A stretch of DNA of 64,000 bases, taken from Nymphaea colorata. Its lineage: Eukaryota > Streptophyta > Magnoliopsida > Nymphaeales > Nymphaeaceae. The translations under genes were made by a program, and so were the position numbers. How positions within the stretch are numbered: position 1 is the stretch's first letter; each line of letters starts with the position of its first letter. The stretch lies in the NCBI RefSeq assembly GCF_008831285.2, contig NC_045150.1:1254001-1318000 (forward strand), in the 5' to 3' direction. Positions 34,901-44,879 of the stretch are shown in pieces. The notes below the pieces were generated by a model, which ran no database searches, was not told where the DNA came from, and saw nothing but the letters and a program-made list of their open reading frames with translations.

Positions 34901-37496
34901 TGTTTAAGAAACAAAAGAAAACTGTCACAAATGGTTGAAATGAAGGACCTTGGATTTTTGAAGTATTTCTTGGACCTAAAAGTAGCTTATTCTAAAAGAG
35001 GTTTGTTTCTTTCTCAACGCAAATATGCAGCTAAACTTGTGGCTAAAGTTAGATTATGTGATAATAAGAAGGTAAAAACTCCTATGGAAACAAATGTTAA
35101 ATTGAGACATCTTGAAAGAAAAAATTTAGTAGATCCTATGGTATACAGGCAACTTGTTGGGAACTTAGTTTATCTCACCATTTCCAGACCTCATATAACT
35201 TATCCAGTTCATATGGCGAAACAATTTATGAATGCTCCTAGATCAACACATGTTGCTGCTGTGTTAATAATTATTAGGTATGTAATAGATACAATGGATT
35301 ATGGTGCGTTCTTTTCTTTATTCAATTTTGAAGAACTTGTTGCCTATTGCGATGCTGACTTGGAGGATCCACCTGAGATCGACTCTCCAGGACTGGAGTT
35401 TTTGTCTTTTTGGCTGAGTCTATGATTTCTTAGAAGAGTAAGGCAACAAAGGTAGCATTGTCTACAAGTGAAGCTGAATATAAAGGTGTAACTCAAGCTA
35501 CAACTGATAATCTGGAGAAAGTGTCTGCTAAAAGAGGATGGAATTCCAATCCACAACAAAACTAGATTGATTTGTGACTATAAAATCTAGAATTTCATGA
35601 AAAGCCAACACATATTGAGATCGACTTTCATTTCACAAGGAAGACATATGAAGAACGATTGATATTCCTTGACCATGTAAGGATTGAAGACCAAGTTGCT
35701 GATATATATAAAAAGTTTATCACCTTCCAAATTCAGAATGTTTGTTGACAAACTTGAAATTATATCTCTTAAACATGCCAAGTCTGAGGGGAGTGTTAAG
35801 AGTATGTGGGTCTCTCAGTTGTTTTAAGTTGGTCAAGGGCCATGTATCATTCTTGTTATGATATGCTTAACGTCCTATTGTTATAACTTATATTAGTGAG
35901 GGCCAGGACAGTCACTTACTTATTGAGTCTTAAACTAGGGTTTCAATTATTTCTTTTGGAATTATTCTATGTATTTTTGAGGTGCTGAAGCTACATGAGC
36001 AGACTGGAAATAATGGAAATCAATCACTTAGGTGAGTTGTTTCTTTGATTCTTAGGCTTTGGGTGTCACTTGAACATATATCAGGTACCCTGGGTTCAGG
36101 TAGCCTTTCTATTTCTTGTCGAACGAATGGCATCTTTTTCTGGAAATGATAGCTATTCTTATTCTGATAAAAGGCTTAAATTGGGGGTCTCATAGAGTGA
36201 GCTAAGTTCATAACCTCAGGGTAATGAACATAATGAAGTTAAAGTAGGAATCTTGAGGTCACAAGCTTGTCAAGCTGCTGAATTTATTAAGTGTTTAACA
36301 GGCCATGCCGTGGAGATAACTCTTTTGGCTGGTGTCTCACTGCGAGGAGCTGTTGAACCAACACTAGAAAATGAAATACGGATCAGGATACTGATGTTAC
36401 CACACTCTTTTAACATTTCCCTTTTTAGGGCTTGATCTCTTGCAGTAACGACACATTATGTTGTCAAACCTGCTTGTGAAATTGGTGCATATAAAAAATG
36501 GAGGAACAGAACTTGTATGCAGAAAAAGCACTCTAGCATGCTAAAATTCAAGTTGAAGTCTTTCTGAGTAACAAATTGCGTTTAGCGATGGTTCATCTCT
36601 CTGTATTGATTATGTGCAAAATATGCAGGTACTCTATATGGCTAGACAGTAAGCTGCGCCTTCAAAATGATCCACTTCTTATCCTGGAGTACTTTCTTTT
36701 CAGAAAAGGCCATGAGTATGCAATTTCTAATCACTATGATCGACACTGTGTTTGGGAGGAGGTTATGCAGAACAAGAGGCTTGACAAGTTCAATCACACC
36801 TTAATTGACCAACAATTTGATTTTTACCAGGCTGATGGGCTAAAAAGATTTAATGCATCTGATTCGGATAAGCTGCTACCTAGCTGTATGAATTTTCACC
36901 TTTTCATCTTATCTTCTGTATGACAATCTTGTGACCTTCTAGATGGGTGATAAATTTTTGGTTTGTCTTGCACAAGCAGATGTACCTGAAGGTTCCTTCA
37001 TAGTGCGAGCACATACAGCAATGTCCAATTTGTTCTCGTGTCTTTGGTTCAATGAAGTTGATCGCTTTACACCAAGAGACCAGCTAAGCTTTGCATACAC
37101 GTATTTGAAGCTGAGAAAGATGAACCCAGAAAAACCTTTCTACCTCCACATGTTCAAGGTGGTGTTTTCTCGATTCTGTGAAGTAGATTGTTATTTTGCT
37201 TTCCTAAATGATTAAATTTGTCCTTTTTGCATCAAGCAATGGTGTGAAGTTCTTTTTAATGCTCATCCATGCAACCACATGATTTAAATTTTAAAGCAAT
37301 CTATAATGATAAATTTTGCTTATGAGTGATTTCTTGACAATGGTGCTTAATGCAGAAAGAAATGAACTAGAAGTGGAGCTGTCTGTACTTATGTTTGAGT
37401 TGGATTTTGTAGGACTGTGAGAGAAGATTAATTACAAAGCTATACCGTCACAGAAATGAGAACAAACGAAACCTTCCCTCGCAAGCAATAGAATGA
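13050..37496 (+). CDS. MUCI70: DUF616 protein, probable hexosyltransferase MUCI70 / EMB2756-like, seven exons
   Basis: Exons: 13050-13383, 16607-17443, 20532-20887, 22801-23012, 36629-36885, 36980-37158, 37413-37496. All introns are GT-AG and every junction keeps frame (2259 bp, 752 residues), which supports the model. The protein is type II membrane: a basic Gly/His-rich cytosolic tail with six His at 35-40, one transmembrane helix at about 85-106, a charged low-complexity stem with an Asp/Glu-rich block at about 284-322, then the DUF616 domain from about 391 to the end. Family motifs seen include VCFVMFVDE, YSIWLDSKLRLQNDP, SNHYDRHCVWEE, LIDQQFDFY, VPEGSFIVRAH, LFSCLWFNEVDRFTPRDQLSF and FYLHMFKDCERR. 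Family knowledge: MUCI70 and relatives are Golgi proteins tied to pectin/mucilage synthesis, and the related At1g34550 is embryo-essential. Length and stem fit that longer subfamily. Intron 4 is 13.6 kb, full of transposons. Confidence 0.9.
13384..16606 (+). other. Intron 1 of the DUF616 gene
   Basis: 3.2 kb, phase 1. The donor is CAAAG/GTCAAA and the acceptor TTTTGCAG/ATGTTC. It is AT-rich, with no transposon recognised and one exact 37-bp tandem duplication (15877-15950). The short open frames in 15400-15810 show no family resemblance. Confidence 0.8.
15877..15950. repeat. Exact 37-bp tandem duplication in intron 1
   Basis: The unit starting CAAACGAGCAATTCTTG at 15877 is repeated identically from 15914. 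Confidence 0.95.
17444..20531 (+). other. Intron 2 of the DUF616 gene
   Basis: 3.1 kb. The donor is CCA/GTAAGT and the acceptor TTTCTTTAG/GTGCC, phase 1. It contains a perfect 9-bp-stem hairpin at 18518-18541 and an AT microsatellite. No coding content was seen. The GC-richer stretch 18500-19100 may be an unrecognised short transposon. Confidence 0.8.
19896..19958. repeat. (AT)n microsatellite
   Basis: About 30 AT units with one early interruption (ATGT), lying in intron 2 of the DUF616 gene. Confidence 0.95.
20888..22800 (+). other. Intron 3 of the DUF616 gene
   Basis: 1.9 kb, phase 0. The donor is AAATG/GTAAAC and the acceptor TTGACATAG/GTTTCT, with a T-rich tract upstream. Nothing else was recognised. 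Confidence 0.8.
22914..23350 (+). repeat. Diverged tandem duplication spanning the end of exon 4 and the start of intron 4
   Basis: Copy 1 starts in exon 4 (ATTGTGGTGGTAAAAAATTTACC, about 22920) and runs past the donor to about 23168. Copy 2 (ATTGTGGTGGTCAAATATTTACC, about 23175 to 23345) repeats it with internal deletions. Both share TTTCTTGC/TTTCTTACC, ATGATCCTTA.TGTCTT, ATGCTTGTTTGAA.GAT and CACTTTTAAGT. Copy 2 has lost the splice donor and reading frame, so it is an exon-derived remnant. Confidence 0.75.
23013..27195 (+). other. Intron 4 of the DUF616 gene, left part
   Basis: The donor is GCAAG/GTATGG. This 4.2 kb before the retrotransposon block holds the second copy of the exon 4/intron 4 duplication, a hAT MITE, a CT tract near 26393-26410 and a TG microsatellite at about 26836-26854. 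The rest is AT-rich and unassigned. Confidence 0.75.
25767..26103. mobile_element. Non-autonomous hAT element (MITE) in intron 4
   Basis: 337 bp with perfect 18-bp terminal inverted repeats (TAGACCTGGGCAACGGGC at 25767-25784 and its reverse complement at 26086-26103). It is flanked by a perfect 8-bp target duplication, CGTGCGGG (25759-25766 and 26104-26111). An 8-bp duplication is the hallmark of the hAT superfamily. The arms are very GC-rich (GGCCCGG-type, partly self-complementary) and the centre is an A/T-rich spacer. There is no transposase frame. Confidence 0.92.
27196..27302 (+). repeat. 5' LTR remnant of copia-4
   Basis: This shares GAAATCAATCACT, CTACATGAGCAG, TAATGGAAATC, GCTTTGGG and a final TTGAACA with 35989-36076. 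The left copy has about 13 extra bases after GCTTTGGG. No similarity to the 3' LTR was found left of about 27196, suggesting deletion of its 5' two-thirds. Confidence 0.6.
27352..27630 (-). repeat. 3' LTR of copia-2
   Basis: 279 bp, TG...CA ends (TGTAAGATTTTG ... CAATCTTAACA on the plus strand). It contains a short GA microsatellite and pairs with 32050-32328. Confidence 0.95.
27631..27645 (-). other. Polypurine tract of copia-2
   Basis: The minus strand reads CAACTTGAGAGGGGC immediately before the 3' LTR, the usual copia plus-strand primer context. Confidence 0.75.
28016..29060 (-). pseudogene. copia-2 reverse transcriptase, two frames
   Basis: Frame 29060-28629 has SSKWVYKLKYKPDGSIDRYKA, ARGFTQQHGEDYDETFSP, YQLDVKNDFLCG and LKEEVYMEQP. 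Frame 28615-28016 starts at MLIYVDDIVL, with YVDD intact at 28595-28606, and continues with MKDLGELRYFLGVE, LTQHKYTLDIL, TRPDIVYAMNQVSQFMHAP and YTDADWAGDPNVRRS. A frameshift between them removes RT function as one protein. RNase H text (ASSTEAEYMAMA) continues to about 27940. Confidence 0.9.
29412..30194 (-). pseudogene. copia-2 integrase remnant
   Basis: Frames at 30194-29964 (YYVVFIDSYYRYTWIHFM), 30117-29917 (FQCDGGGEFTSNEF, HGITRQISCPHTPQ, with the second Asp of DDE) and 29813-29412 (RVFGCICYVHVD, RFVGYVENYKGYRCYNP) cover the core and tail. A stop follows PHTPQ, just before the expected NGVAERKH glutamate block. Confidence 0.85.
30101..31725 (-). pseudogene. copia-2 gag, zinc knuckle, protease and pre-integrase region, broken
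   Basis: Gag frame 31725-31438 has the YGAWMARDQSLVTYITSTLS and ELWNVLATTYSQVSEAR motifs. A CCHC knuckle (CFYCNKKGHVKSEC) lies at about 30990-31031 and a protease DSGVAAHVTG site at about 30785-30815. The GAG-pre-integrase frame (30684-30101) contains NVKKNIISVSKL, WHGRLAHCS and CSSCHICKSY. Frames are interrupted by several stops and shifts. Confidence 0.88.
32038..32049 (-). other. Primer-binding site of copia-2
   Basis: The minus strand reads TGGTATCAGAGC, a perfect match to the standard plant tRNA-iMet site. Confidence 0.92.
32050..32328 (-). repeat. 5' LTR of copia-2
   Basis: 279 bp, colinear with the other LTR without indels. It directly adjoins the primer-binding site. Confidence 0.95.
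32850..33770 (+). pseudogene. copia-4 gag remnant with internal duplication
   Basis: The plus strand from ATG 32850 reads MNNKRLVQVPTIKFGGSNYA, like the start of copia gag, then a stop. Later pieces (TFGEWDKNKVKFWLLAAM; LRQENES; FITLRFEFES) fit a UBN2-type gag with several stops and shifts. A block at 33340-33550 is repeated at 33556-33770. Its second half (LFGCTSFMLIRNN; HRAAKCCYLGISE) reads like the integrase C-terminal/linker region, so material between gag and integrase has been deleted. Confidence 0.65.
33340..33770 (+). repeat. ~211-bp tandem duplication in copia-4
   Basis: 33340-33550 and 33556-33770 both run from CAATATGTCATGGAC through GAAACAATT.AGAGATAAATTC to TTGGGCATTT.AGAA. A rough visual estimate is about 90% identity. 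The two copies have since diverged by substitutions and small indels. Confidence 0.9.
34280..35480 (+). pseudogene. copia-4 reverse transcriptase / RNase H remnant
   Basis: RVT_2 motifs are readable in three frames: VKRALYGLKQTPRAWFEKF near 34710, LLLYVDDVIM with an intact YVDD at 34860-34871, and an open 164-codon stretch (34931-35425) with MKDLGFLKYFLDLKV, GLFLSQRKYA, YRQLVGNLVYLT, RPHITY and AYCDADLEDP. RNase H text (KATKVALSTSEAEY) follows near 35440-35475 in another frame. Upstream, QFGIDY is followed by in-frame stops. No function remains. Confidence 0.85.
35794..36076 (+). repeat. 3' LTR of copia-4
   Basis: This begins TGTTAAGAGTATG directly after the polypurine tract CTGAGGGGAG and ends ...CTTGAACA where similarity to the 5' remnant stops. 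It is about 283 bp with TG...CA ends. Confidence 0.65.
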
Positions 37497-37519
37497 CAAT
37501 TTGGAGTTACCAAATGTGG

Positions 37520-37571
<52 letters not shown>
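37520..37571. repeat. (CT)n microsatellite in the likely 3' UTR
   Basis: About 25 CT units starting 24 bases after the DUF616 stop codon, with one TTT interruption at the start. Confidence 0.95.
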
Positions 37572-37575
<4 letters not shown>

Positions 37576-38870
37576 CAGCCTGTGGCACTCATTCTATGTA
37601 AATCTGAAACTTGGCAGCATCTGGTGACAATGGGTTGTCTCCCATGCAGTATTGCAAAGACTTTCCTGCCGACCAACCTGCTGTGCTGCTCAGCCATAAA
37701 ATCGTTCAGACGTCATTGGCAGTTAAGGCAACATGGTCCCGATGGTCGAAAGTAATTGAAAAGTTTCAGGTAGCATTTGCATATTATCGGCTACTATTGG
37801 AGGCCAGGGGCAGATGCTGCAATTTTTCCAGGTCATGCTTATGTAATTTTAGTAAATTGGTGCTTTTCTTTTCCCAGTTTTGGGATATATTCATTTTGTT
37901 TGTACCAATCCACATCGATTGTTTGGCTCACTTCATTCCAAAGCACGTTCTCTTTCAGAGACGTGAAAGTCTTGTGGGCTTTGTATTTCAAGTGCTGTTA
38001 CTGAAAGCCAGCCATTTCAATTTGCTTTTGCGAATTGGCTACGGTACAAAAGCAGCGCCTCATGTAGATGTTTCACCAGCCTTATTGACCTTTAATGTAA
38101 TTCTTTTTCATTCCCACGGACAGAATCTGTAATTTATGCTGTATTCTTGCCTGGAACAAGAAAACGAAAAGCAGACGGCCGTTGACTGTAGCTGGTGATT
38201 AACTCCTTGCCCGCCATCGTCACAAACCAATCTCACATTGTGTATGTGCACAGCTACATGGCTGTGTGTGCTCGGGTGCGTGCATGTTCGTGTGCCTGCA
38301 TGCACATGCATGTGTATGTGTAAAAGCTTGTACAAGCGAAATTTTCATGATATTGATTGACCTATTTATACCCTACCTACGCAACATTCAGATCCTAGTA
38401 CTAGTTAGGCTGCTTGACCTTTTGATGGGGAAAGATGCGCATGTACAACATGTGTTCTTTTCAACTAGAAAAATAAAAATTAAAGCAGATCCTGCATTTC
38501 AGTTGGTAAATATATCCTTGTTAGAGTTTGAAGACAAATTGAATGGATTTCGTAGTTCCCCATAGATCTGGATGAGATGTGATTACATTTTTGGCCAACC
38601 TTAATTCCATTTATAGAAAAATTAAGGCTTATATACAATATATATATATAGGAAACTAAAATTTCTGTCCTTCGGCATGGTGCCAGCGACACGCCCGGTG
38701 GCAGGAAGGAGGGAGATGATCAGAGAGAGAGAAATGAGTAAAAAAAATAAAGAAATGTAAAAGGACAGTGCCCATCAAGAGAGAGAAATCAGTAAAAAAG
38801 AATAAAGAAAGGAAAAAGGATAGTGCCCTGATAGGCTGTCCCATGGATAGAAAATGAATGAGTCAGCTCA

Positions 38871-38991
<121 letters not shown>

Positions 38992-39600
38992 TGAATAGGG
39001 CTACAACCTTAAAAAAAAAGAACTATAAGGATTGATCTGGTTCATGGAGTCTAAATATAACCAGCGTGTTATCCAAGAAAATTAATAGTGTGAGCTGGAG
39101 TGGCTTCACCGTGTAAAACAAGAGAAATCTGTGATGTCAACCACTTTTATTCCTCTCATGAAGGACCATCAAGTACCTACAATTTCTCACATCAATTTTG
39201 TATGAGAGTTGTTCTTTGGATGCGGTCGTATTCACTTAGTACATGCTATGTTACTTGTACCGATCTTATGCATAGTGAAGTTCTACACTCTCCAATTCGA
39301 ACAAGAAAAGGGATATCATAAACAGCCTATCCATTTTTGTGGCAAAACTCACATGTTTGATAAAAAGGGATTTTTATGGCCTTCTCAATTTATTGGTGCT
39401 TCACATATTCCTGGTTGAAGATGAACATTAAAATGGAGACCATTGACGAAGAGACCTAGATGGGCAAGTGATTGTATAATTTGTCACGCTTAGGTTAATG
39501 TTATCAGAACTGAACTGAATCAGCTGATTCGAAGAATGCCATTCCTTAGCAACAGGCCTAAAGCCCTGCAGATAATGTGAAAAGAGCTTCATGTTTTATT

Positions 39601-40727
39601 TTATTATTATTGAATTAAGTCCAATTACTTATTCAAGTCATCTGCACCTTCCACCTGGAGCTCCTTAAGATCCATCCCAGGCATGAGTTTAGATCTTGAA
39701 TTTGAACAATGGATCTTATGGTACGATGATAATAGATCTTGAATTTGAATATTGGATCTTAGATCTAGGACCTGCTGGCACTGGATCTTGGTAATATTGG
39801 ATCTCGAGTTTGGATTGCCAAGCACAGTGGATATCAGATTCTAAAAATGTGATGATTTGGATCTTCAGATAGATATCTGAATCACTAATATGAACTTTAA
39901 GTAGATTACTAGATCATGAATCTCAATATAGATCCAATTAAGTTAAAGATTTGGTTGGATCATTGGAGCTACTTCCTAAACCCCAACAAACCAGATCTTG
40001 GTTATGAGTGACCTAGTGATGTGGACCACACCGTGGGCCCACACCCTTCATGCACCATGTCTAGCATCTACCTTCAGTAGAAGGCCAGCTCTGCATTGCA
40101 GGCCACTCAACAAACCTAAGTAGTATCCTTGACCGTGGTGGATGACACCCCTGTAGCGTGGCCAACATCTCATGTTCACCCCTGCTTGTCTAGCCTACCG
40201 CAGCTCCAAAGCTCGGCCTACAGCCGAATGGTTGACCTGGGCCTGAGCCACCTCAAGCCCAGTCTGCACCTAGCAGCTTGCTAGCTCCTTTTGGTGCGCT
40301 GGTGCTTAAGCCACCCAGCCGGCTGTGTGCTAGTGTAAGGAGGACTCACACCCAACACACGCCACAGGCAATGTGGTGCTCCACCTCAGCCCGGGTCCTG
40401 TGCACCTCCAATATGCATACAACACCTATCTGCCACCTCAGCACACGGGTCTTCAGAGGAGTGCCACCTACGCCATTTGCCCTCTATAAACCCTCTATTT
40501 GTGACAAACCTCTAAGAACGTGCCCCACAACTCAAATCGGCCAACAAGAGGGCTAAATCTAGCTCTTACTATAGGCACCACCTCACTCTAGCCAATGAAG
40601 ATGCACCGTTTGAATCTGCGTCATCCTATTGATTTATTTTCCATTTGATTGTGCACATGAGGGCTTAGAAGCCAAAACCCCTTTGGATTTTAATCAATCT
40701 TATGCACAAATGAATAAAGTTTGAACA

Positions 40728-40769
<42 letters not shown>

Positions 40770-41237
40770 CCGGCGTCTCAATCAATCTTTGGTGAGGCTC
40801 CTCTCTGTATAAATTCAAAAGGGCTAGCCTTGCCAGCACTTTACTGGTTTTAGACGGGCAACCTATCCATTGAAGATAGGAAATTCTTGTCAAAAGGAGC
40901 GGCACAACCAAACCGGACACTACCAATGAGGAAGCAACCCTGGCTGTAAATTGTAATCCCCATTACCATCGGCGACTTGCCGATTGGCTGTCTCCTTACC
41001 AAGATCAAGCATACCCCAACCAAAAGCTGAATTCCTTATCTGAGACCGTTTCTAACCAATGCTCCTTCTCAACTGACAAGCACCCGATCCAGCCCCTACC
41101 ATCGGCCATGAGCCTAACCGCACACCTAGACATCGTTTGCACTAGCTAGAGAGTGAATTCCTTTTGTACTATTGGGTCCACCCTAGGTATATTCACAACC
41201 TAGGATCCTTGGGTTAGGCAGTCTGGACCGCAATAAG
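39601..41237 (+). other. Unassigned region, possible LTR of a gypsy-like element
   Basis: 39640-39990 is built from degenerate GGATCTT/AGATCTTGAATTTGAA units; two copies of the 28-base stretch beginning AGATCTTGAATTTGAA start at 39691 and 39734. 40020-40600 is GC-richer and has no coding frame of known type. The sequence just before 41238 precedes a primer-binding-like site, so part of 40.0-41.2 kb may be an LTR. No partner LTR was found. Confidence 0.35.
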
Positions 41238-42160
41238 TGGCATCAAAGCTCTATGCCATGCAAAATGAATACCGTCAAGCAAATTGCAAGCTCTATGCCA
41301 TTGACCAGCTGAGACATGAGATGTAAACAACTTGCAGTGATATGGGTACACTTAACACATGGATGGACACTATGGTCCAACAGGTCATTATAATAAGTAA
41401 TTGATTTGAGAGGCTCTTTGCTCAACTGGACCAGTAGACTACTGTCATTGCAGCCCTACGAGAGGCCAACTGTGCCCGCATCGTGGATGTAGTTAGGGAG
41501 TGCACTCGTAACACAGGCACTCCACCGCACCACCATGAGCCTAACCCCACACCCTCCGCTAGGCCTCACTGCTCGCCACAGTTAGAGCCCTTTTAAGAGG
41601 CCCTCCGCACACACTCACTTCTTCACATGTAGGATCAAAATATGATGATTATAATGTAAATGGTGATAGACATCGTGGAAGACATCATGATCATGACAAT
41701 AGGAGAACACCATGGCTTCTTTCTCTTGAAATTGATTATCTAAAATTTGATGGTTGTAATGTGATGAATCGGTATTCAATGCATGACAATACTTTGACTA
41801 TCAAACCATTCCCATGGGTCAGTAACTAATCACAGCTATTCTCCATGAGATGGGATGGGTGGTATGACAAAACTACCCCATATATCACAAGGGAGAGACT
41901 GGTGGATGACTTGACCACCCAATTTGGAGATAAATGTTTCACCAATTACAAGGTGGAGCTCAAGAACCTTTGGTACACAGTTTCCTTGAATGACTACATA
42001 GCTAAGTTCGAGGACATGAGTGCGATGATAGAGTAACATGTTTGCCTGTTCTACGACAGGTTCTTTCATTGGAGGACTTTGGAAAGACATTCAAATAGAA
42101 GTCCTAGCTGCACGCCAACATGATTGAGTGGATGCTTTCATGTAGCTAGGTTGATAAATG
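41238..42160 (+). mobile_element. Ty3/gypsy-like 5' end with gag remnant
   Basis: TGGCATCAAAGC at 41238-41249 differs by two bases from the tRNA-iMet primer-binding site. Downstream, an open stretch (41845-42036) reads WYDKTTPYITRERLVDDLTTQFGD and ELKNLWYTVSLNDYIAKFEDM, matching the retrotransposon gag domain of plant gypsy elements. Before it, IDYLKFDGCNV-like text fits the usual gag start once frameshifts are allowed. No pol domain follows; the element stops near a different copia remnant. Confidence 0.6.
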
Positions 42161-42840
42161 AAGAGGGTGTTGGAGCTTTGCGAGGAATCAAGATAGGCAC
42201 AAATGAAAATGCAGAAATTGAAAAACATTCATAGAAACGTGTGTTTCATAGGGCGGAAGTAGAACCTGTAGAGGCGATCACCGACTGAATGTCGGTGGCT
42301 GTTGGTAGAACAGCTACAGTCCCCATGGAGTTGTTGCCCAACGGAGGTAGCGGCAGCGGCAACGGCAATGAGTTTCTCTCCTCAGCCATAGCAGTTCAGT
42401 GATGGAGACAGACAATTCACGTATGGTTAAGGGGACCGATTACCCAGACGGTAAAAACTGAATGTGTCTCTCACCATCACAAGACACAAGTATTTATACT
42501 TAATGATCCAAAACGGATATGGACCCGTATCGGCGCAGGACTATCCAGATGGGTAAATCTCAACAATCTCACGCTAGTCCAAGTCGATATCAAGGGTAAA
42601 CAAAATAGACGGATGAGCCTTAAAATCCATTCCAAGGTCCCACCATTGTTATCTTACAAAACTTCTCAATAAACAAACGAGAATTTAAAATAAATAGACA
42701 ACAAGCTTAATGAGAATCAACAAACTGTATGTGATCACATTCATAAATGTTTGTATAATAGTGTGTTTATATTGAACTACACAAACTCATCCTCTTAACA
42801 TGTTCAAAAAACATACCAGATGCTAGCACTTTAGTAAGAG
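42161..42840. other. Unassigned sequence, possibly the 3' LTR of copia-5
   Basis: About 680 bp between the gypsy gag remnant and the copia-5 RNase H. It has a GC-rich part (42280-42400, with GGTAGCGGCAGCGGCAACGG) and an AT-rich part. Its position downstream of copia RNase H suggests an LTR, but no matching copy was found right of 46900. Confidence 0.3.
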
Positions 42841-42875
42841 GATCTGCAACCATATCTGTAGTTCCAATGTGTTGA

Positions 42876-44384
42876 TCACGCTGGTTGATTCTCTGTCATT
42901 TCCTTAACAACAAAATACTTAAGTTTCATATGCTTACAAGAAGTAGTACTTTTGTTGTTGTTGGGAAAAGACATTGCAGCTTCATTATCACAGTGAACCT
43001 TAAGTGGTCTGTCAATAGACTGCACTATCTTGAGATGTGAAATGAAATTCTTTACCCAAATTGTCTGCGATGTAGTCTCATATAATGCAATGAATTCTGC
43101 TTCCATGGTGTGAGCAGTAGTCACAGTCTATGTTTTGCTCTCCCATGAGATGACACCTCCTGATAGAAGGAAAACAAAACCAGTAGTAGACTTTCTACTA
43201 TCGGTATATCCTCCAACATCGGCATCATAATAGCCAATCACATCTAAATGGTCCACCTTGCAATATGTCAACATGTAATATTTTGTCCATTGCAAGTATC
43301 ACATGACTCTCTTTACGGCCTTCCAATGTGTCATGCTTGGATTAAATTGAAATCTACCAAGCATGCCAATAGCAAAGAAAATGTCAGGCCTAGTGCAAAT
43401 CTGCGCATACTGCAAACTGCCAACCGTTGATGCATATGGAATATTGATCATTTGTGCTTTTTCAAATTCGTCATTTGGACAATCATTTAGGCTCAATTTA
43501 TCACCTTTAGCTATGGATGTCGAAATAGGAGAACATTTCTCTATTCCATATCTCTTAAGTACTTTATTGATGTATGCTGATTGAGAGAGACTTAAATTAC
43601 ATTTAGGTCTGTCTCGACGAATCTCAATGTCGAAAACATATGAAGCCTTACCCATGTCCTTCATTTCAAAATGAGATGCGAGAAAATGTTTGGTCTCTGT
43701 TATCAATTGAAGATCATTTGAAACAAGTAAACGTTATCCATATATAAAGTCAAAATTATGAACTTACTCCCACATGTCTTAAGATACACACATCGATTAA
43801 TGATGTTTTCTGTAAATCCAAAAGTCGTAATGACTTCGGAAAACTTAATGTACCATTGACGTGAGACTTGTTTAAGTCCATAAGTTGCTTTATTAAGCTT
43901 GCAAACAAAATGATTTTTACCACTCTCAGAAAACCCTTGAGGTTGATCCATATATATCTCTTCATTCAAATCACCATTTAAGAAAGTCGTTTTCACATCC
44001 ATCTAATGTAGCTCTAAATCAAAATGAGCTACAAGTGCAAGGACAATCCTCATTAACTCTTTAGCAGAGACAGTTGAATGTGTCTCATTATAGTCAATAC
44101 CTTCGATTTGTGTGAATCCTTTAGCAACCAGTCTTGCCTTATATCTCTCTATGTTGCCTTTAGATTCTGACTCTCTTGGTCTTATAGACCCATTTACACC
44201 CTACATGTTTTACTCCTTCAGGCAACGACACAAGACTCCATGTCTGGTTTTTAACCATAGCGTCAAGCTCTTCTTTAATGACATTATTCCAGTGCCTGTA
44301 TTGTTTGCTTTCAACGACTTCAATAAATGTGAAAGGATCATCATCAACATCTATGAAATCATTAGGCTCTTGTAGGTATACCAT
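42876..44384 (-). pseudogene. copia-5 reverse transcriptase / RNase H remnant
   Basis: RT motifs: KEELDAMVKNQTWSLV and KHVGCKWVYK (44384-44160); MDVKTTFLNGDLNEEIYMDQP and YGLKQVSRQWY (44002-43703); and MKDMGKASYVFDIEI, SQSAYINKVLKRY and CTRPDIFFAIGMLGRF (43706-43299). The catalytic box reads YMDN rather than YVDD. RNase H (43124-42876) has TMEAEFIALYETT and VHCDNEAA. At least three frames are involved. Confidence 0.88.
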
Positions 44385-44879
44385 ATAGTCTGATGATATG
44401 GCAGATCACCTGGCTCTTGCAGATCTACGAACATGTAATTGATCATTTTCAATTTGTATGTCTACATCCTGTTTGTGTTTATCAGTATGATCCACATTTA
44501 ATTCATCTGGATCTGATGCATTACCTGTATGATTTGCATTTATGTCATCATGAGAGACAACATAATCATACACATTTACATTCTCTTTAGCAGATCTACA
44601 TTCAGTATCATGTATTTCCTCAAAATTGAGGTTTTGTAATACATCTAATCCAAATGAGTCATCTTTCAAAAACTTAGCCTTATCTGTTTCCACAATATGT
44701 GGTATGTGAGATGAACAATAAAACCTATAGCCTTTCGATCTTTTTGGATAACCAATAAAGAAACCACTGGTTGTTCTAGGATCAAAGGCTTTTATGTAAG
44801 GGTTGTATAATTTAGCTTCAGTAGGACATCCTCATATGTGCATATAAGAGAGAGAATGTTTCATACCTGTCCACAACTC

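Larger units (their letters stand above)
27196..36076 (+). mobile_element. Old plus-strand Ty1/copia element (copia-4), host of a nested copia
   Basis: A decayed plus-strand copia. The end of a 5' LTR (about 27196-27302) matches the last ~90 bp of the 3' LTR (35794-36076). A leader follows, then gag from about 32850, integrase/RT pieces to about 35480, a polypurine tract (GAGGGGAG at 35786-35793) and the 3' LTR. A younger minus-strand copia (27352-32328) split the leader. Most of the 5' LTR is missing or unrecognisable, and no target duplication was found. The coding region has many stops and a 211-bp tandem duplication. All of it lies in intron 4 of the DUF616 gene. Confidence 0.75.
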
